Assembly (NCBI GenBank): GCA_914767715.1
Contig: OU612065.1
Span: 27,590,001 to 27,654,000, forward strand
Reading direction: 5' to 3'
From: Membranipora membranacea
Lineage: Eukaryota > Bryozoa > Gymnolaemata > Cheilostomatida > Membraniporidae
DNA: 64,000 nucleotides
Under the pieces are notes generated by a model. The model ran no database searches and had not been told where the DNA came from. It was given only the letters and a program-made list of their open reading frames with translations. The first letter of the stretch is position 1. Each line of letters begins with the position of its first letter. The position numbers and the translations under genes are program-made. Of the stretch, positions 23,179-36,420 are shown piece after piece.

Positions 23179-26100
23179 CTACTCATAACTATGAATAACC
23201 TCTATGGCATCTGAGTATCCATGACACAATGGACTGCTCCTCGACCTCCTGTGTGTCTTAGGGCTATCTTTAGAATCCTCAACAGTCAAAGATTGAATGG
23301 CCTTCAGATTAACATCCGAAGTAGTCTTGCTCCCATCTCTGGGGCTGCTAGTGTTAGATTCGCGATGGTTTGTGGGTCTAGGAGTTATCTCTTCTTCGTC
23401 ACAGTCAGAGAGCATCTGATCATGGTCACACTGACAGTGCACTTGTTCTTGTTGATTGTAACATTTGTCATCAGGAGGTAGTTCTACTTCGGCGACTATC
23501 ACCTCCTCGTATTCATTTCTTCCGTTCCCCACAGTGTCTGACTTACCCGGTGATTTAGTTGACCTTGAACTAGAGCTGGTAGTAATGTCTGCCTCTATGT
23601 CACTGGTGTCGGCACCTGAGCAGCTGCCAGGGGTGGCACTGCCAGGGGTGATGCTCCCAGGAGTGGATGTGTCGTGACAGGGGGAGTAATCAGATTCCTC
23701 TCCATCACTCGATAAGTCCGAGTTTTCCTGTGACGAGGCACCGGAGCTTTTACATCCAGGTTTCTCATAATGCTGATGTATATAATATCTGAGGAAGGCT
23801 GCTGTGGCCTTGTAACCTTGCTGTAAGTAAAGAGTTACACTATAAAAACACCTCTGAATGTATGTCCCAGTATCATAACGAGATTAACTGACTGAGGATG
23901 TATGATTCTCACGAGGGCTCTTCTTTTGAAGGACGGGTCACAGTTTTCAAGGAACGCGGAACAACAGTCTGGGTTCAGTTTACAATCAACATACTATTAA
24001 TTGACCAATCAGTTTGATTTAATTGGCCTTCTGCACCATATATGATGATGTCGGTGTACTCCTCATAATTAAAACTCCGAGATAAATATCAATGGTTCAT
24101 ACCTGAATAAGAAATTCCTGGTCTTCTCTGTCCAGACTAAAGTCATCCATCTTTATATAGTCTGTGTTGATACCAACTGTGCGGTCCAAATCATCCGTCT
24201 AATAACAAATTTGTTTATTGATAAATACTGTTTATAGCTATAACTTATATTCAGTTAACAGATATAAATAATGTAAATATATATATCATTTTTACACAAT
24301 CAATCAATTAATCTCTTCAAATATCTTCACCAGCATGCAAGTAAACTGAGAGTGGACTGTTGTTCATCATGCAAATCTCAATGGTAACTGAAACATGTAT
24401 CCAATCCAGGTACTCAATAACCTCAAGGCATCTTACAGTGATCTCTTCATAACTGACATTACAATGCGCATAAGTACTACCCTTCACCTAAACACATGGG
24501 TCAAAACTTATTATTCTTTAAACTGTAAGGCCTCAGTTTCCTGGGGTACTAAAAAGTGACATGAGAAGACAACTTAGAAAATTAATCCATCGGTTGCATT
24601 GTAAGCATTATCAGTGGGTAACTGACCTGTATGTAAACCCTACGAGCACTGTTCATCAGACTCTCCTGAATCATCATAAAGAATGAGCCAAAGTTAGATC
24701 CTTCCGGCTTGCCTATGTACTGAGTTCCCAGAATGGCCTGCATATCAGCATTGTGTTTACATAAGAAGCCAATCAACTCTCCACTTGAGATCTACAATAT
24801 CAAATCATAAATTATTATAAGGCAGTGTAATAAAAGTTTCCTGGGATAACAAGTCATGCATGCTCTAGCTTTGCTTGCCTAAAAAGCTTCGAGTTATGAA
24901 AATCATCGCTGTGTGTTTGAAGTTTGCAACATGAAGATTCAGCAAAATGGTTTCTTTATGGCCGAATGAAGCAATTCATTTGTGCCTGTTTATATCTGAA
25001 TTATTGTGCATCTGATATGAAAAGCAACTGAATGTATGACATAGAAAAGGCTCAGCAATATTGAGGTGGTGGATACTAAGATCTAATTAAATTTAGACGT
25101 AGATCTTCAAGCTCTGTTGGAATGTGCTTGTAAGCGCCTACATTGAATTCTACAGAGCATTCATTACCTTCCCTTCATTGCTCTACAGTTATACAGAAAA
25201 TGAACCGATAATCAGGATTTAATAGATTTACATTTGATAAGAGGATATTTCCCCGAGAAACCTTAGAGAAAGTTCACAAAACTATTTGTGTGAAAAATCA
25301 AATCAGTAACCCATTGTAAACCATTTGGCTATAATATTTTAAGATCGATTTAATGACAGATAAAATGGTCATGTGCTGGATGTGCATCAAACTGAAATGT
25401 AGAGATCTGAAGTCTCACCGTTCCGGAGCTATCAGCAGGAATCTCTTTTAATAGTTCCATAAGATCTGACTCTTGTCCAAATATGATATTACAGTGAGAT
25501 TTAGTGAAGCTGTGTTTGTCTCCTCCTCCTATAGAGCTGCCGCCGTCTTCTATACTAGAGCTGACTGTGCTATCCTCATCCTGTATATATCATGCCATTG
25601 TGTTTATTTATGGTAAGTTATGATTGTTATAATCACAGCATCAATAATACACACAGTTATGTGAAATAGGAGTTGTCACCTCTCAATATTTACAGATGAT
25701 ACACAAGTTATCTCCACTTGTACTATTTCAACCCTTTAAATTATGATGTGACACCATGACAGGTTTTTAAACATACTAAAGTAAGAGTGAAATGACACTG
25801 AATATACACAAGTACCATACCTGAGATAATTGAGTCTCAAACGCAGTGATTAGCTCATCCTTCTTTAGTCCATCATCTCCGCTGGATAAATGAGCGGCTC
25901 GGAGAACTTTGAAAAATCTGGATAGAGCATCTAATCGATTGTCTCGTGTTGTTTCCCTTCTGTCTCTCTCTTTCATCTGCTTTGTTCTCTTCCTGTCAAT
26001 TTATAGTTTACAATTCAGTAAAATATGCCCTACAATTGAGAGTAGCCCCCTCTTTGAACAATATGTTCAAGGAGAGGATAACCATCAAATCAGACCCTGT

Positions 26101-29100
26101 CCCTCATGAGACCCCTGATGAAATGTAATATGGTATATGTAAATACAAATAATACAATAATGTTTAGGATAAATATGAGAATCTAAAACGAGAGCTAGCT
26201 ACGATAAAGGATCTGAAGTATTCACTTGGACAGATAGCTGAGATAAGACGTAACACAGTAGAGAATGAGTATATGATGTGTGTCATGTTGGAAATGTACA
26301 GAACACTAGCTATGTACTCTCTAGAGGTAAGCATGAGTGGCAAACAAATTTCAATGCTCAACGTTATGCAATTAATTAGCTTTTTCACTAGGCCTAGTGA
26401 CTGGAGAAACTAGCCAAAGTATTACAGCTTTCTGAGGTATTCCTCAGTCATGAGACAGCTGAAGGCCCTCGCATTGTAGACCAAGAGTTTCCATACATTT
26501 GGTTTGGCAAAAGAAATGTTCAGTTAAGAGAAAAATGCAACTTTGTATCTTTGTATTTGTACTTTGTAAGAGACACGTACATATATCCACGCTGTTGCTA
26601 CAAATATAAGAGCACAAAAACACTACAATATAAATGTGTTTTGGAGATCCTCTGCAAATTGCTGGCACTTACATGGCAAGTTTAGTTTTTGGTCTGGATG
26701 TGACTTTTAGCTTGTGTCTCTTCTCCAGCTCATACCTCAGAGCCTTGTCATCAAACATTGAGAACTGTAAAGTAAATACATATTTTAGCTACAGAGAAAA
26801 AACTGTAAAGTTAATATGTCTATAACAGTGAGTTAAATTTCAAATGTTCAATATAAATATAAACATTAGTTGGCAGTTTTAGTTTGTAGTGGAAACACTA
26901 CACAGGGTTGCTGCTTTGTAAATTAGTGTCAGCCAGTGCTGAGGGAGATAACTTGACAGAGCGTCACAAAACATCCCCACCAATTCCAAGGGTCATCACT
27001 TCATCAGATCCCCTCGTGTCTTCTGAAAGCGGCATTATGGGACAGTGATAATCATGCTCTTTTACAAATAACAGGTGAATAATATTCATAAATACATTAT
27101 ATTCTCATTAATACTAACCATGCAGAAGCCGAGCGTCTGATGGTTAACTTCACCAAAGCGATTTTTCCTCTCCATGAGTTGAGGTAGGTTATCTAGTGAT
27201 CCCATTCTCTTATAGAAAACATCATCTGGTGCCATGGATAACCACCAGCCTGACAAAACAAGAAACACTGAAGTGTATTAGCGTACACCGCTGACAAGAC
27301 ATGACATGAATATGATATGACTGAAATGTATCTACTGGTCTATCGAGTGCTTTGACATGTAATGTAGTGTACCACATAATGTTATAGTTCTATGGTTTGA
27401 CACGATCTTCCCAGGACACTGAATTAAATTCTTCTCAATATGGAATTCAATGTCCCAGGAACTTGAGGATAATATGCACCCTGGTGGGGTTGTTTTGGCT
27501 GTTGGTTAGATGGAGCGGCAAGTATATCACTTATTATTTATTGTCAGGAGATTGGTGCTGTAGGAGCTATCGATATTAAATCAAATCAAATTGAGGTGTT
27601 CCTCTTCACCATCTGGTGCCTAAAACCTAAATTCCCATCCTGGAAATTCCAAGATACGTTGTGGCAATCACTAGAAAGCCTTAATGCTAGCTAGTGTAAA
27701 CAACGTTTATGTGGTTTGTGCAAGGAGTTAGAGACTCCTTGGTTTGTGTGAGACCATAATGGGTGGTCTGTGACAGACCATCATGGGTGGTCTGTGACAG
27801 ACCATCATGGGTGGTCTGTGACAGACCATCATGGGTGGTATGTAACAGACCATAATAGCTGGTGTGTGACAGGCCATTTTGTTTGATCTGCCAGAACAAG
27901 GTATTGACAACTTCTGAGATGAACATCTTTTGAATCAGATAGGATCAGATTTGCCTTTTTACCTTGCTTACTGTTAGGGTACATTCCTATCAATCTTGTC
28001 ATATCACATAACCAATAATCACTGCCTGGCTAACACCATAGGATCATTAGCCTAAAGCAATTGGTCAGCATCTCTATTGCTTCAACAATAATTCTAGCGT
28101 TTGTAATGCTTATTACTTATAATCCTAGTATTATAATTGATTTCAGGTATTTCAGGTAATCAAACCTCAGTTTAGCCTTGAGACTACAAAGACATAGAAA
28201 TTAATCAAGTAGTTATATGACTTCAAGTGTTTTTGTCAGGAGTCAGTAAAGTAAAGAAGGTATTATTGTTCAGTACGAGGTTTATACGAGGTTTATACGA
28301 GGTTTATACGAGGTTTATACTAGGTTTATACGAGGTTTATACGAGGTTTATACGAGGTTTAGAGGTTTATACCGTGACATGGATTGGTTTATTTATCCCA
28401 GCATTTCATACCATGTAGAGCTAGCCTTGTCACCCGCTACTTTACGTTTTTGGTGGTAAAACAAAATAAGTAGCCGCGTGACAAGGCTAATGTAGAGCTA
28501 TTTACTGACTAATGCAGACTGATTTGAAGAGAATCCCCCTAATATTAGTTTATGTTCCTCAAACTCTTGCCCCCATCCAACACCCCCCCCCCCCTCCCAT
28601 CCGACAGCTCTCCCTAATATCATTTTGTCACTAATAGACATTGGGGACAGCTGATCAGGATTATGATTATGATTTCCACTATTAGCTGGAAATAGAAATT
28701 AACCAGTCAGTAACCCACCCATCTCAGATATTAATGATCTTAGTTCCGACCCTAAATTTCCAAATACTGTGTTTAGTCTTATTTCGTAGGGTTGGAAATT
28801 ATATGGTACCCATTTCCAATTTCAGGATACAAACGAGCCAGAATCAAGACTTTCTTAGGATTCATCTACTCAGAAAACACAGTTGGCGTGTTTATAAAAA
28901 TAAGACCATGATAATTAAAACAATGAGAGGGAGTTCATTGATCAAAATCTTATTCTTATTTCAAGCCCAAGAGTAAAAAAAACTGTTCACCTGTTAGCGT
29001 TCTTTATGGGTCATGGTCTAAAATTGACTACTAAAGATTGTCAACTTACCATCAAAAACATGCACTGGGAAATTACACAGCAGCCCGCCATCTATATACA

Positions 29101-32100
29101 CATTGGTGCCCTGTCTTACTGGCTGGAAGTATCCTAAAATAAATATAACAAACCCATGATGATGACATGGTGACATAAAGGGTTACATTATTGTTACAAT
29201 ATGTTATACACATGTGATTCAATCACGAAAAATCTTTTATCTGAAATAAAAAGTTTCATGGCAATGACATTTGGCAGTAACTGCAAACTTTATAATCGGC
29301 TTCAAACATTTTGTATGAGCAACAAGGAACTGATTTATCACCCAGAGGCCTAATAACAATAAATTAAATACTATTTCCTCAATATATAACGTTCAGGATG
29401 TACAAAATTTTTTTAAATTGTTTATACAATTTCATCAGCAAATAGATATGAAGGCCAACTATATACCAGTCATAATTGCCCTAACAGTTCACGCCATTTA
29501 AATCCTTGTGTCCTTATTTCTCACGCACAGTCTCAGCTTTTTCATATTGAGGTGAGGGGGTGGGGGGGGGGGGTGGGGTAACTTCCTTTCAACTAAAAAC
29601 AGCCAAAATCACTACATGATCGCTCCTTGCTGTGTGAGCGAGACCTGCTATAGCTCTCATTGCCAAATGCTCACGACCTGATGGAACTAATTGATTCTGA
29701 GTGAAAGAATTGGAACAAATTTGTCTAACCACAAGACCAAGCTAGCGAGGATTTTGAGAAAAGCGATAACGTAATGTTTTAGTTCTAAAATGCACTGCTT
29801 TTTCAAATCGAAAGACCATCCTGGATATAGCTAAATATAGCCCAATATAGCTTTATACTACTTATTCGTTGTACTGGGAGAAAGCATGACTAGTCTCCGA
29901 CTGACAGATATGAAGGCAGTTACTCACCGGGCAATGAGGAGGACATTCTTGCTGCCAGTTTTATCGGCATTTCAGGAGTTGTCTTGGGATGGAAATATTC
30001 CTCACATCGAGTGCTCAAATTAACTGCTACTATACACAACTCAACGCCATATTGGTCTAAAATCTGTAATACAGAAACTGATCGATGAAGTAACTACCAG
30101 CAATAATTTAATTTGATATCAAAGTAAGTAAGCCTGAGTTTTGATGAACAATACAGGTTGCCATATTGCAATATAAAATACAAGAATAAGGTTGTTAACC
30201 AAAGATACTTAACTCATCGAGTTAAATTTGAACATCACAGGTTGGCTATAGACTTTGAATGCTATGAGATTTAGATGACTAAGGAATCAATTGTTTGAAT
30301 AGCCAAAGATATAAGATATATTCAGCGTCATGCCATTGAGCTCTATTTGATCAGATTTGATGTCGCTAGAAGTGACTTAGTTAAGTCAGTGGACAGATGA
30401 TGACCTACATGTCACAGTTTTTGTCATACCAAACTAGAGAGGGCAACACACAGCTTACAGAGTCAGTTAAGACCCAAACCCCATTGAGATCACCAATACG
30501 TGTAGTCCATAATCTGAGATAAGAACAACATCTTCAAGCCACAAACTAGATTAAATGTAAACCCCACCCACACAAATATGACTCATGTCCTAAACTCACA
30601 AATTACTTCAGCCTATAGTCTCTGGTCCTACTATGTACATAACATGTACCTGTATGCTTGCTTTGACAGACATGATGACCCTTTACCCTCAGACTATCGG
30701 TACCTTATCAGAGAGTATGCCCACTACTACCGGTATACTACTATTCATTGTCCGAGGCCTTATCAGGAGTCCAAACAGTATTATCTACCAGTCACAGTCA
30801 CACCCATGTTATGAATGTGGCTGTGAGGTATGAGATAAACTAGAGAGTAATCTAGATAGGATTGTAACAAGGAGTCACTGGCTCACTGCCTGACCGTACA
30901 CAGCTAGCACTGTAATCTACTGTCACATTCACATCATCATAGATGCTCTTGGCCGCAGGAGAGTTCAACGTTGTTTATTTCCATGAATGCGACCACAATT
31001 GAGCCCTGGCTTCTTAAAGTAAGTCCCATTGTCACATTGATGGGAATAATACCAAAGAAAAGATATGGACTTACTTCTTGGAATGTAATATCTGGATTGC
31101 CAGTTTTGACAGCGAGGCATTCACCAAACCATCTCATGGCACGTTCACCGGGGTTCCAGCCGTAATGTCTGAACATGTTAGGGAGTAAACTAAGCAAGCC
31201 ACAAGTACCATCTAAAAAATGAATCACAGATTATGCAGCAGGATTGTGAAATCAAATGTAGTGTGTGATCAAGGAGTCACTCATTTCTTGGGGTGATCGA
31301 AGATCGAAAAACTGTCATGAATCTGCAATACCATTCATGCTAAACAAACTAGAGATTGTTCATCGGTCAGCCCAAGACTACTGAGGAACTAAAACTCAGT
31401 TAGCTAAGGACGTCGCTGGCTTTTGCGACATTTTTTAAAGCAGGCCATTTTGAGCCTTTCTAACTAAGTAAGAATCACAATACAACTGGGTGTCATAATT
31501 GCTGAGTTGACAACAGCTGCAAAGCAAGTGGATCACCCTTCATCAAACCCAACGCACATTGAGCATATCCATATAAATAAACATATATATATCATATTAT
31601 TATTATGTTATATCATAGGGTCGACTCGGTCTTTGAATTATGTTGCTAAGTGCACAAGATAAAAGTCAGCAGGTAGACGTCTGTTTGCCGATTGCAACAT
31701 TAAACCCACCACGTCATACCAACGCAGGGTAAATAGACCCTATTGTCTAACAAATTTCGTGTTTCGTGGTATAGCTTATTAATTTAAGTGGGTGGAATTG
31801 TCCTTATCAACGACATTTCACTGGTTTCAATGTTTCAGACATGCCCAACAGAAAGGTCATGATGCCTAAAAACTGCTAGAGTGAAAGATTTGGATAGTTT
31901 TGTACAGATTGCAGCAATGGCTGTACTGCTCGGGAATGATAATAATAGAGACTGTTGTCTGCTGGTTGATATAGAGTGGTAACAAAGCGAAATCGTCTAT
32001 TAACAGAGACAGGAAGGTGTTGACGCCATTGTTTTGCTAATTATACATGACAGATTTTTGGGCAGGCATGCACCGCAGTCAGCGTGTTTCACTTCTGTAC

Positions 32101-34510
32101 CCCCTCTTCTACCAACCAACCAAACTCAGATTGTAAGATTGAAGCCTTTTGCCTTCTCATAATGCTATTTAATCACAATTTAAGACATTTCCTATAGTGG
32201 TTTTACAACATGCAGCTGTTATCCCCAATGGACCTGGAAGAGCATGGTAGGTTTAGTAACCTTGATAGCATTCAGTAAAAACAGCTAAGATCATTGATAA
32301 TTGAAGGGTAAGGGCTCGGAACGGACTAAGCACAGGGGCTACTGATAAAACAGGATAGAGACTGGAGAACTGAATTATAAGGTCATTGAACATTCACATG
32401 ATCACAACTTTTAGGTTAATATATGAATGATTCTCGCACATGGCCTAACAGGACACTGACTTATTATTTTATGTGTTAATGTGTGAATGAGCGAATTACA
32501 TGGAGTTGTTAACAATGCAATCGCGTTGGGGGTACTGCTTTCTGAGATAGATATAAACCACAGACATCAAGGAGTCTCTTCCTGAGGAAGATTGGGCTGA
32601 TTGCACCAGAGACTATGGATTATCTACAGTCTCTGATTTTACATCTCTCAAGTGTAGTGTTGTTGTTTTTTGGAGTACCAGACTTTGTACGTTTTGTTTG
32701 CAATCAAAAGAATTGACTTGAATCAACCAGTGATATTCCGACTCATCGATCCTGAGAGCAAATAGCTAATGATGCATGTCAGGGTGATTAAGTTGTGAGC
32801 ATGTGACTATATAGCTTCAAGGGACCAACCTTTGACATTGTACTCGACATCATATTCATATAGGATGTGTATTTCTTCAGAAGTGTAGCCAACGGCCAGA
32901 AGCCCTGCAGTAATAGCGCCAGCACTAGTACCCGCTAACCTCTTTGGCTTTATACCTGCTTCTTCTAAACACTAATTAAAATAAACAAAACTAGAATAGT
33001 ATATAGGTTATGAAGAGTTAGAGTTAGAGAGAGCTACCAGTAATCTACGTTCTTGATATTGCGGATTGGAATAGGCATTAATGAGCATGCTCTTTGTCCA
33101 ACACAATGGAAAGAGGCTGTAGGCCTATGAATCACTTTCAAATCATGAAAAGGTTACAGATCCTAAAATTCAGTCCCATTGTACTCTACAAAAATGATCA
33201 TGAACTGTCAATTATTCTGCAAGGACAAATAGGTTTATTTTTAACGACAGAGGCTGATTAGTGTCAAGCGAATTGTCATGTTATAATCCACCCAAAATTT
33301 AGGATAAATGCCCGGATTGACTCTGATAGGAAGAAGAGCTATCGGGAAGATTTTCGTGTAACACAAAAACTCAGGGATACAGCAGCCTCTCTGTCCCATG
33401 CAGCAACAGCGACATTGATAATAGTATACACATAGCAACCTACTGATCATGCTTACTATGTATTATGTCCTTGGGTGTATAACACATAGGAATTATTATT
33501 TTACAGGAGATTTTGTTGCAACAAGACCGGGAAAGGGAAAAATGATGATAGGTATATTTGAATTTTTTTCCCTCAAGCAATACATACAATACATAGCTAG
33601 GCTGTGAATATACTGTAATAGGGTACATCACACTGTTGTGCCTTACCTTGATGGCTCCGATGTAGGTATGTACCTTAGCACCACCGCCCTCAAACACTAG
33701 GTTTTCAAAAGGGTACTCATAGTTCCAGAAGTCTATCTCATCGAGACAATGCTGTGATGAGTTAGCTTGTAGATGGTTAATGAGGTCCATATGAGCTGTC
33801 TGTGATGCTGAGTCTATCAAGGCTTTAGACTGAGATTTAGTGCTACGCTTTTTGGTCCTATCACTGGGTAATGACAGTTCTTCTCCCCCCTCTAATTGCC
33901 GGTCTTTCCGGCGAGATCGTTTGCTAATTTGACGGGCAATAAATGAGTCACTTTTTACTCGACGCATGGAATTTGTGATTCTATGAAGGTTACTACGAGC
34001 CCAATTATTGCTCTTCTGTGTTTTACTTAGTCCCTCCTCCCCTTCTACGGTAGCAGGAGAATTATTGTTGTTATGACGATGACTATTGATGAATGCCATA
34101 ATCTTCTCTTTGGGCCGCATTTTTGGTTTGGAAACATCTCTAGTCCTTTTGTTTGTGCCTGATCTGTTACCAAACCTCATTTCAAAACGTTCAAATATAC
34201 CGAGGTATTTACGTCTCATTTGAAGAGGCTCCTCACCTACATCCGCCTCAGTGGCCTTGTTCTGATTGAGGGAAGACAACGCCTGGAATATTCGTCTCAG
34301 CTTGTCTAAGTTGATAGAGTAGTGAGGAGAGGGTGGAGGGACAGAGGGTTCAGCTGAGACAGCACCATCCTCAATGTCTGGAGTAGACAGCCGACCAGCA
34401 GCTGTATCACTCATTTCAGCCTGTCCTGTCACTGATGTTTGATTGTCTTCAGTCCCAGGGGTAGAATTACCCATCAACAGGGAGAATAGCTTCATCCTGA
34501 TTGTCGGCAT
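23179..34510 (-). CDS. patatin-like phospholipase, long paralogue (patatin B)
   Basis: A 940-residue patatin/PNPLA protein. Exons (5' to 3' on minus): 34510-33647 (coding part; acceptor at 34521), 32971-32830, 31211-31075, 30063-29928, 29133-29050, 27249-27119, 26764-26673, 25992-25821, 25580-25419, 24791-24627, 24198-24103, 23820-23179. All phases agree. Residues 1-250 are a basic, Ser-rich, probably disordered extension absent from patatin A. The lipase fold then has GGGAKV (275-280), Ser304 in GTSAG and Asp441 in IDGG. The usual Gly after Lys in the oxyanion loop is Val. The EF-hand region is present but both loops look degenerate. The patatin C-terminal segment is followed by about 190 acidic, Ser-rich residues. 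Exon sizes and phases match patatin A over most of the lipase part, so the genes are tandem duplicates. The open frame continuing to 33440 is intron read-through. Confidence 0.9.
27737..27880. repeat. 24-base tandem repeat
   Basis: About six copies of a 24-base unit (GGGTGGTCTGTGACAGACCA plus TCAT) lie in a patatin B intron. Each unit contains the small palindrome GGTCTGTGACAGACC. The outer copies are degenerate. Confidence 0.9.
28274..28372. repeat. 11-base tandem repeat
   Basis: Eight or nine copies of TACGAGGTTTA lie in the same patatin B intron. The period of 11 is not a multiple of three, so the repetitive peptide in the open frame here is not coding. Confidence 0.92.
28422..28489. mobile_element. 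palindromic MITE, copy 2 (9-base target duplication)
   Basis: A 68-base element has arms TAGCCTTGTCAC.CG.CTACTT facing their reverse complement. It is flanked by perfect 9-base repeats ATGTAGAGC at 28413-28421 and 28490-28498. It shares ends and duplication length with the element at 9460-9533 and has a different short centre. It lies in a patatin B intron. Confidence 0.8.
28583..28594. repeat. poly(C) run
   Basis: Twelve C in a row in a patatin B intron. Confidence 0.85.
29556..29579. repeat. G-rich tract
   Basis: A run of G interrupted by single T lies in a patatin B intron. Four or more G-tracts sit close together, so a G-quadruplex could form. Function unknown. Confidence 0.75.
31212..32829. 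other. long patatin B intron, no gene seen
   Basis: About 1.6 kb lies between the nucleophile exon and the next lipase exon. No exon with domain content or conserved frame was found. It is AT-rich with no repeat recognised. Confidence 0.5.
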
Positions 34511-36333
34511 CTTTCTGTCTCCTATAAACAAACAACTCTTGTTACACACATGGCTGTCCATATAAACCACTTTATATGATAGCCTACAGTTATTTTTCAA
34601 GTCCAAGCTTTAAATTTTGCACCTAGTAGGCCTATGTCATTAAAATGGAGTCGCTAGACGATTATAGCAGCAAAATGCAATAAGTGTTAATCACAGAATG
34701 ACTGATCAAGACCACTAGATTTCAGTCACTATGCCGCATCACTGTGTCACAGGACCCCATTTCATCTACACAAAATGGCATTCTATGGAAACACAGCAAG
34801 ACCATAGATGGTTTGAAAAAAAAACAGCTTTCATTAACACTGTTCTGGCTTCTGGCGTTTATCTTGAAATAAGTTGGTACACTTTTGAACAACTTTCTTG
34901 GCTTGATCTGCCAATGAGTGAACTAGTCTCACTCACTAAATGGGTGAGAGATCTGTATAAGATTTGGGCTGTCTTGAATCGAGAGACCACCCAGTGTCAT
35001 GTTGTTAGTAAGTGTCTCCTCAAACACCCCTTCCCAAGCCAATAATACAACAATGCACATAAAGATTAATTCTATTGTTGGTGGAGGACCTCTGTTGTGA
35101 CTCATTCATAAAAGACAACAAAACCCAGTTAACTGATGCTTATTAATGTATTGTATTGCTTTAACCAAGGAGAACTCCTTGCTTTAACTAACTTAGATCC
35201 TTTATTTGAAGTTGAGTCACTCCTTATTTATTACTAAAAACAATTGAATGTAGATTGATGAATAGTAAGCCTACAATGTGTACAAGCTTAGCCTTCTTTG
35301 AATCTTCTTTGTATCTAGTCTAGTAGTCCTCTCAGTTAGAAGTCCTTGGAGTAGTTGATAATCACAAAAGTCATGGCTCAATCTACATCTGAGCCCTGTT
35401 CTCTCATATACTGTGTTGTCTTGACTGAGTATGTTCAGTTGTATGGAATACCCATCACTATGATAATCCACGATGTATTCAATTACTATGGTGGGTTAGG
35501 TCACACACCCCCCATGAGTGTGAGAAATAATAAATGTAGGTCGAAATTCCACAGGAAGTGTGTTTGTTATGCAGTTAAATAAATCTGCTCATCAATTGGT
35601 CAATCACATCTGTTACCATCACAACAAAAATCAAAACAGCTTAAGTCCATGCTTGTTGAATGTCTGTAACTCATGTTACTTAGGTTGTAGACAAAACACA
35701 TATGGGAAGACAACTAGCAAATATAATCTTCAATCCATATACTAGGCTAAATTACTTGAGAAAAGCAGAATTTGGTTGCATGCATCCGCCCCTCATCTCA
35801 TAGTCAAGTAATTATCCAGCTTATTGTGAGTCATATGGTATTTGGAAAGATATTTAATTCTAGGACGTTTGTTCTGTAACTTTGATCTAGTGGTGGAATC
35901 TGGCTGTCATTTGGCTGGCATCATTTTGCTAGTTGAAGCTTGCAAACGCCGGTGCCGTGATACCTTTATATTTGATACAAATTTGATACAAGTTTGTTCC
36001 CTCTGATAGGATGGTTTGAGCGATATTGCCCCCATAGTATTGAAGTGTAATCTAATTCAATTCAGTATAAAAGAATATTGCAGTGCTTGTTAATGGAATG
36101 CAACTAACAGCATCCTTATAAATGTGAGCCATGAGTAGTAACTGAGCTTACCATTGGTGCTTATCCTTATTTCGGCTTACAACTGTGCAGTAAAAGATTT
36201 AGGACATACACCAAAGAATGTAGTGTTGCCTAGACACGGTAACTGCTTATTCGTTCCATAACTATATTATGCGGAATAAGAGCTATATATCACCAAAATC
36301 GAAAAAAAAGAAAGTTTGCATAAATATACTTAC

Positions 36334-36420
36334 CATGATTGACTTTCTGACCTAGACGGCATGATATTCTCTATATGTAGACGTGGGTGATATCAATATC
36401 AGATCAACCTGTAAGTTGGC
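36334..36420 (-). other. probable non-coding 5' exon of patatin B
   Basis: A strong minus-strand donor (AATCATG|GTAAGT) ends at 36334 and would splice to the acceptor before the first coding exon (34521). Spliced sequence opens a short upstream frame starting at that ATG which stops soon after the junction, so the main start remains MPTIRM at 34510. The right end of this exon is unknown. The promoter probably lies in 36420-36560. Confidence 0.4.

Noticed and set aside
27687-27926. Open frames with repetitive peptides over the 24-base repeat, and a CRISPR-like look
   Set aside because: The units are contiguous tandem repeats without unique spacers, in a eukaryotic intron.
33440-33646. Continuation of the first patatin B exon as coding sequence
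   Set aside because: The donor at 33647 joins in phase to the nucleophile exon. The extra frame lacks patatin similarity and is intron.
34731-35045. 104-codon plus-strand open frame
   Set aside because: No domain, signal peptide or splice context was seen. It lies in the 5' intron of patatin B and could be chance.
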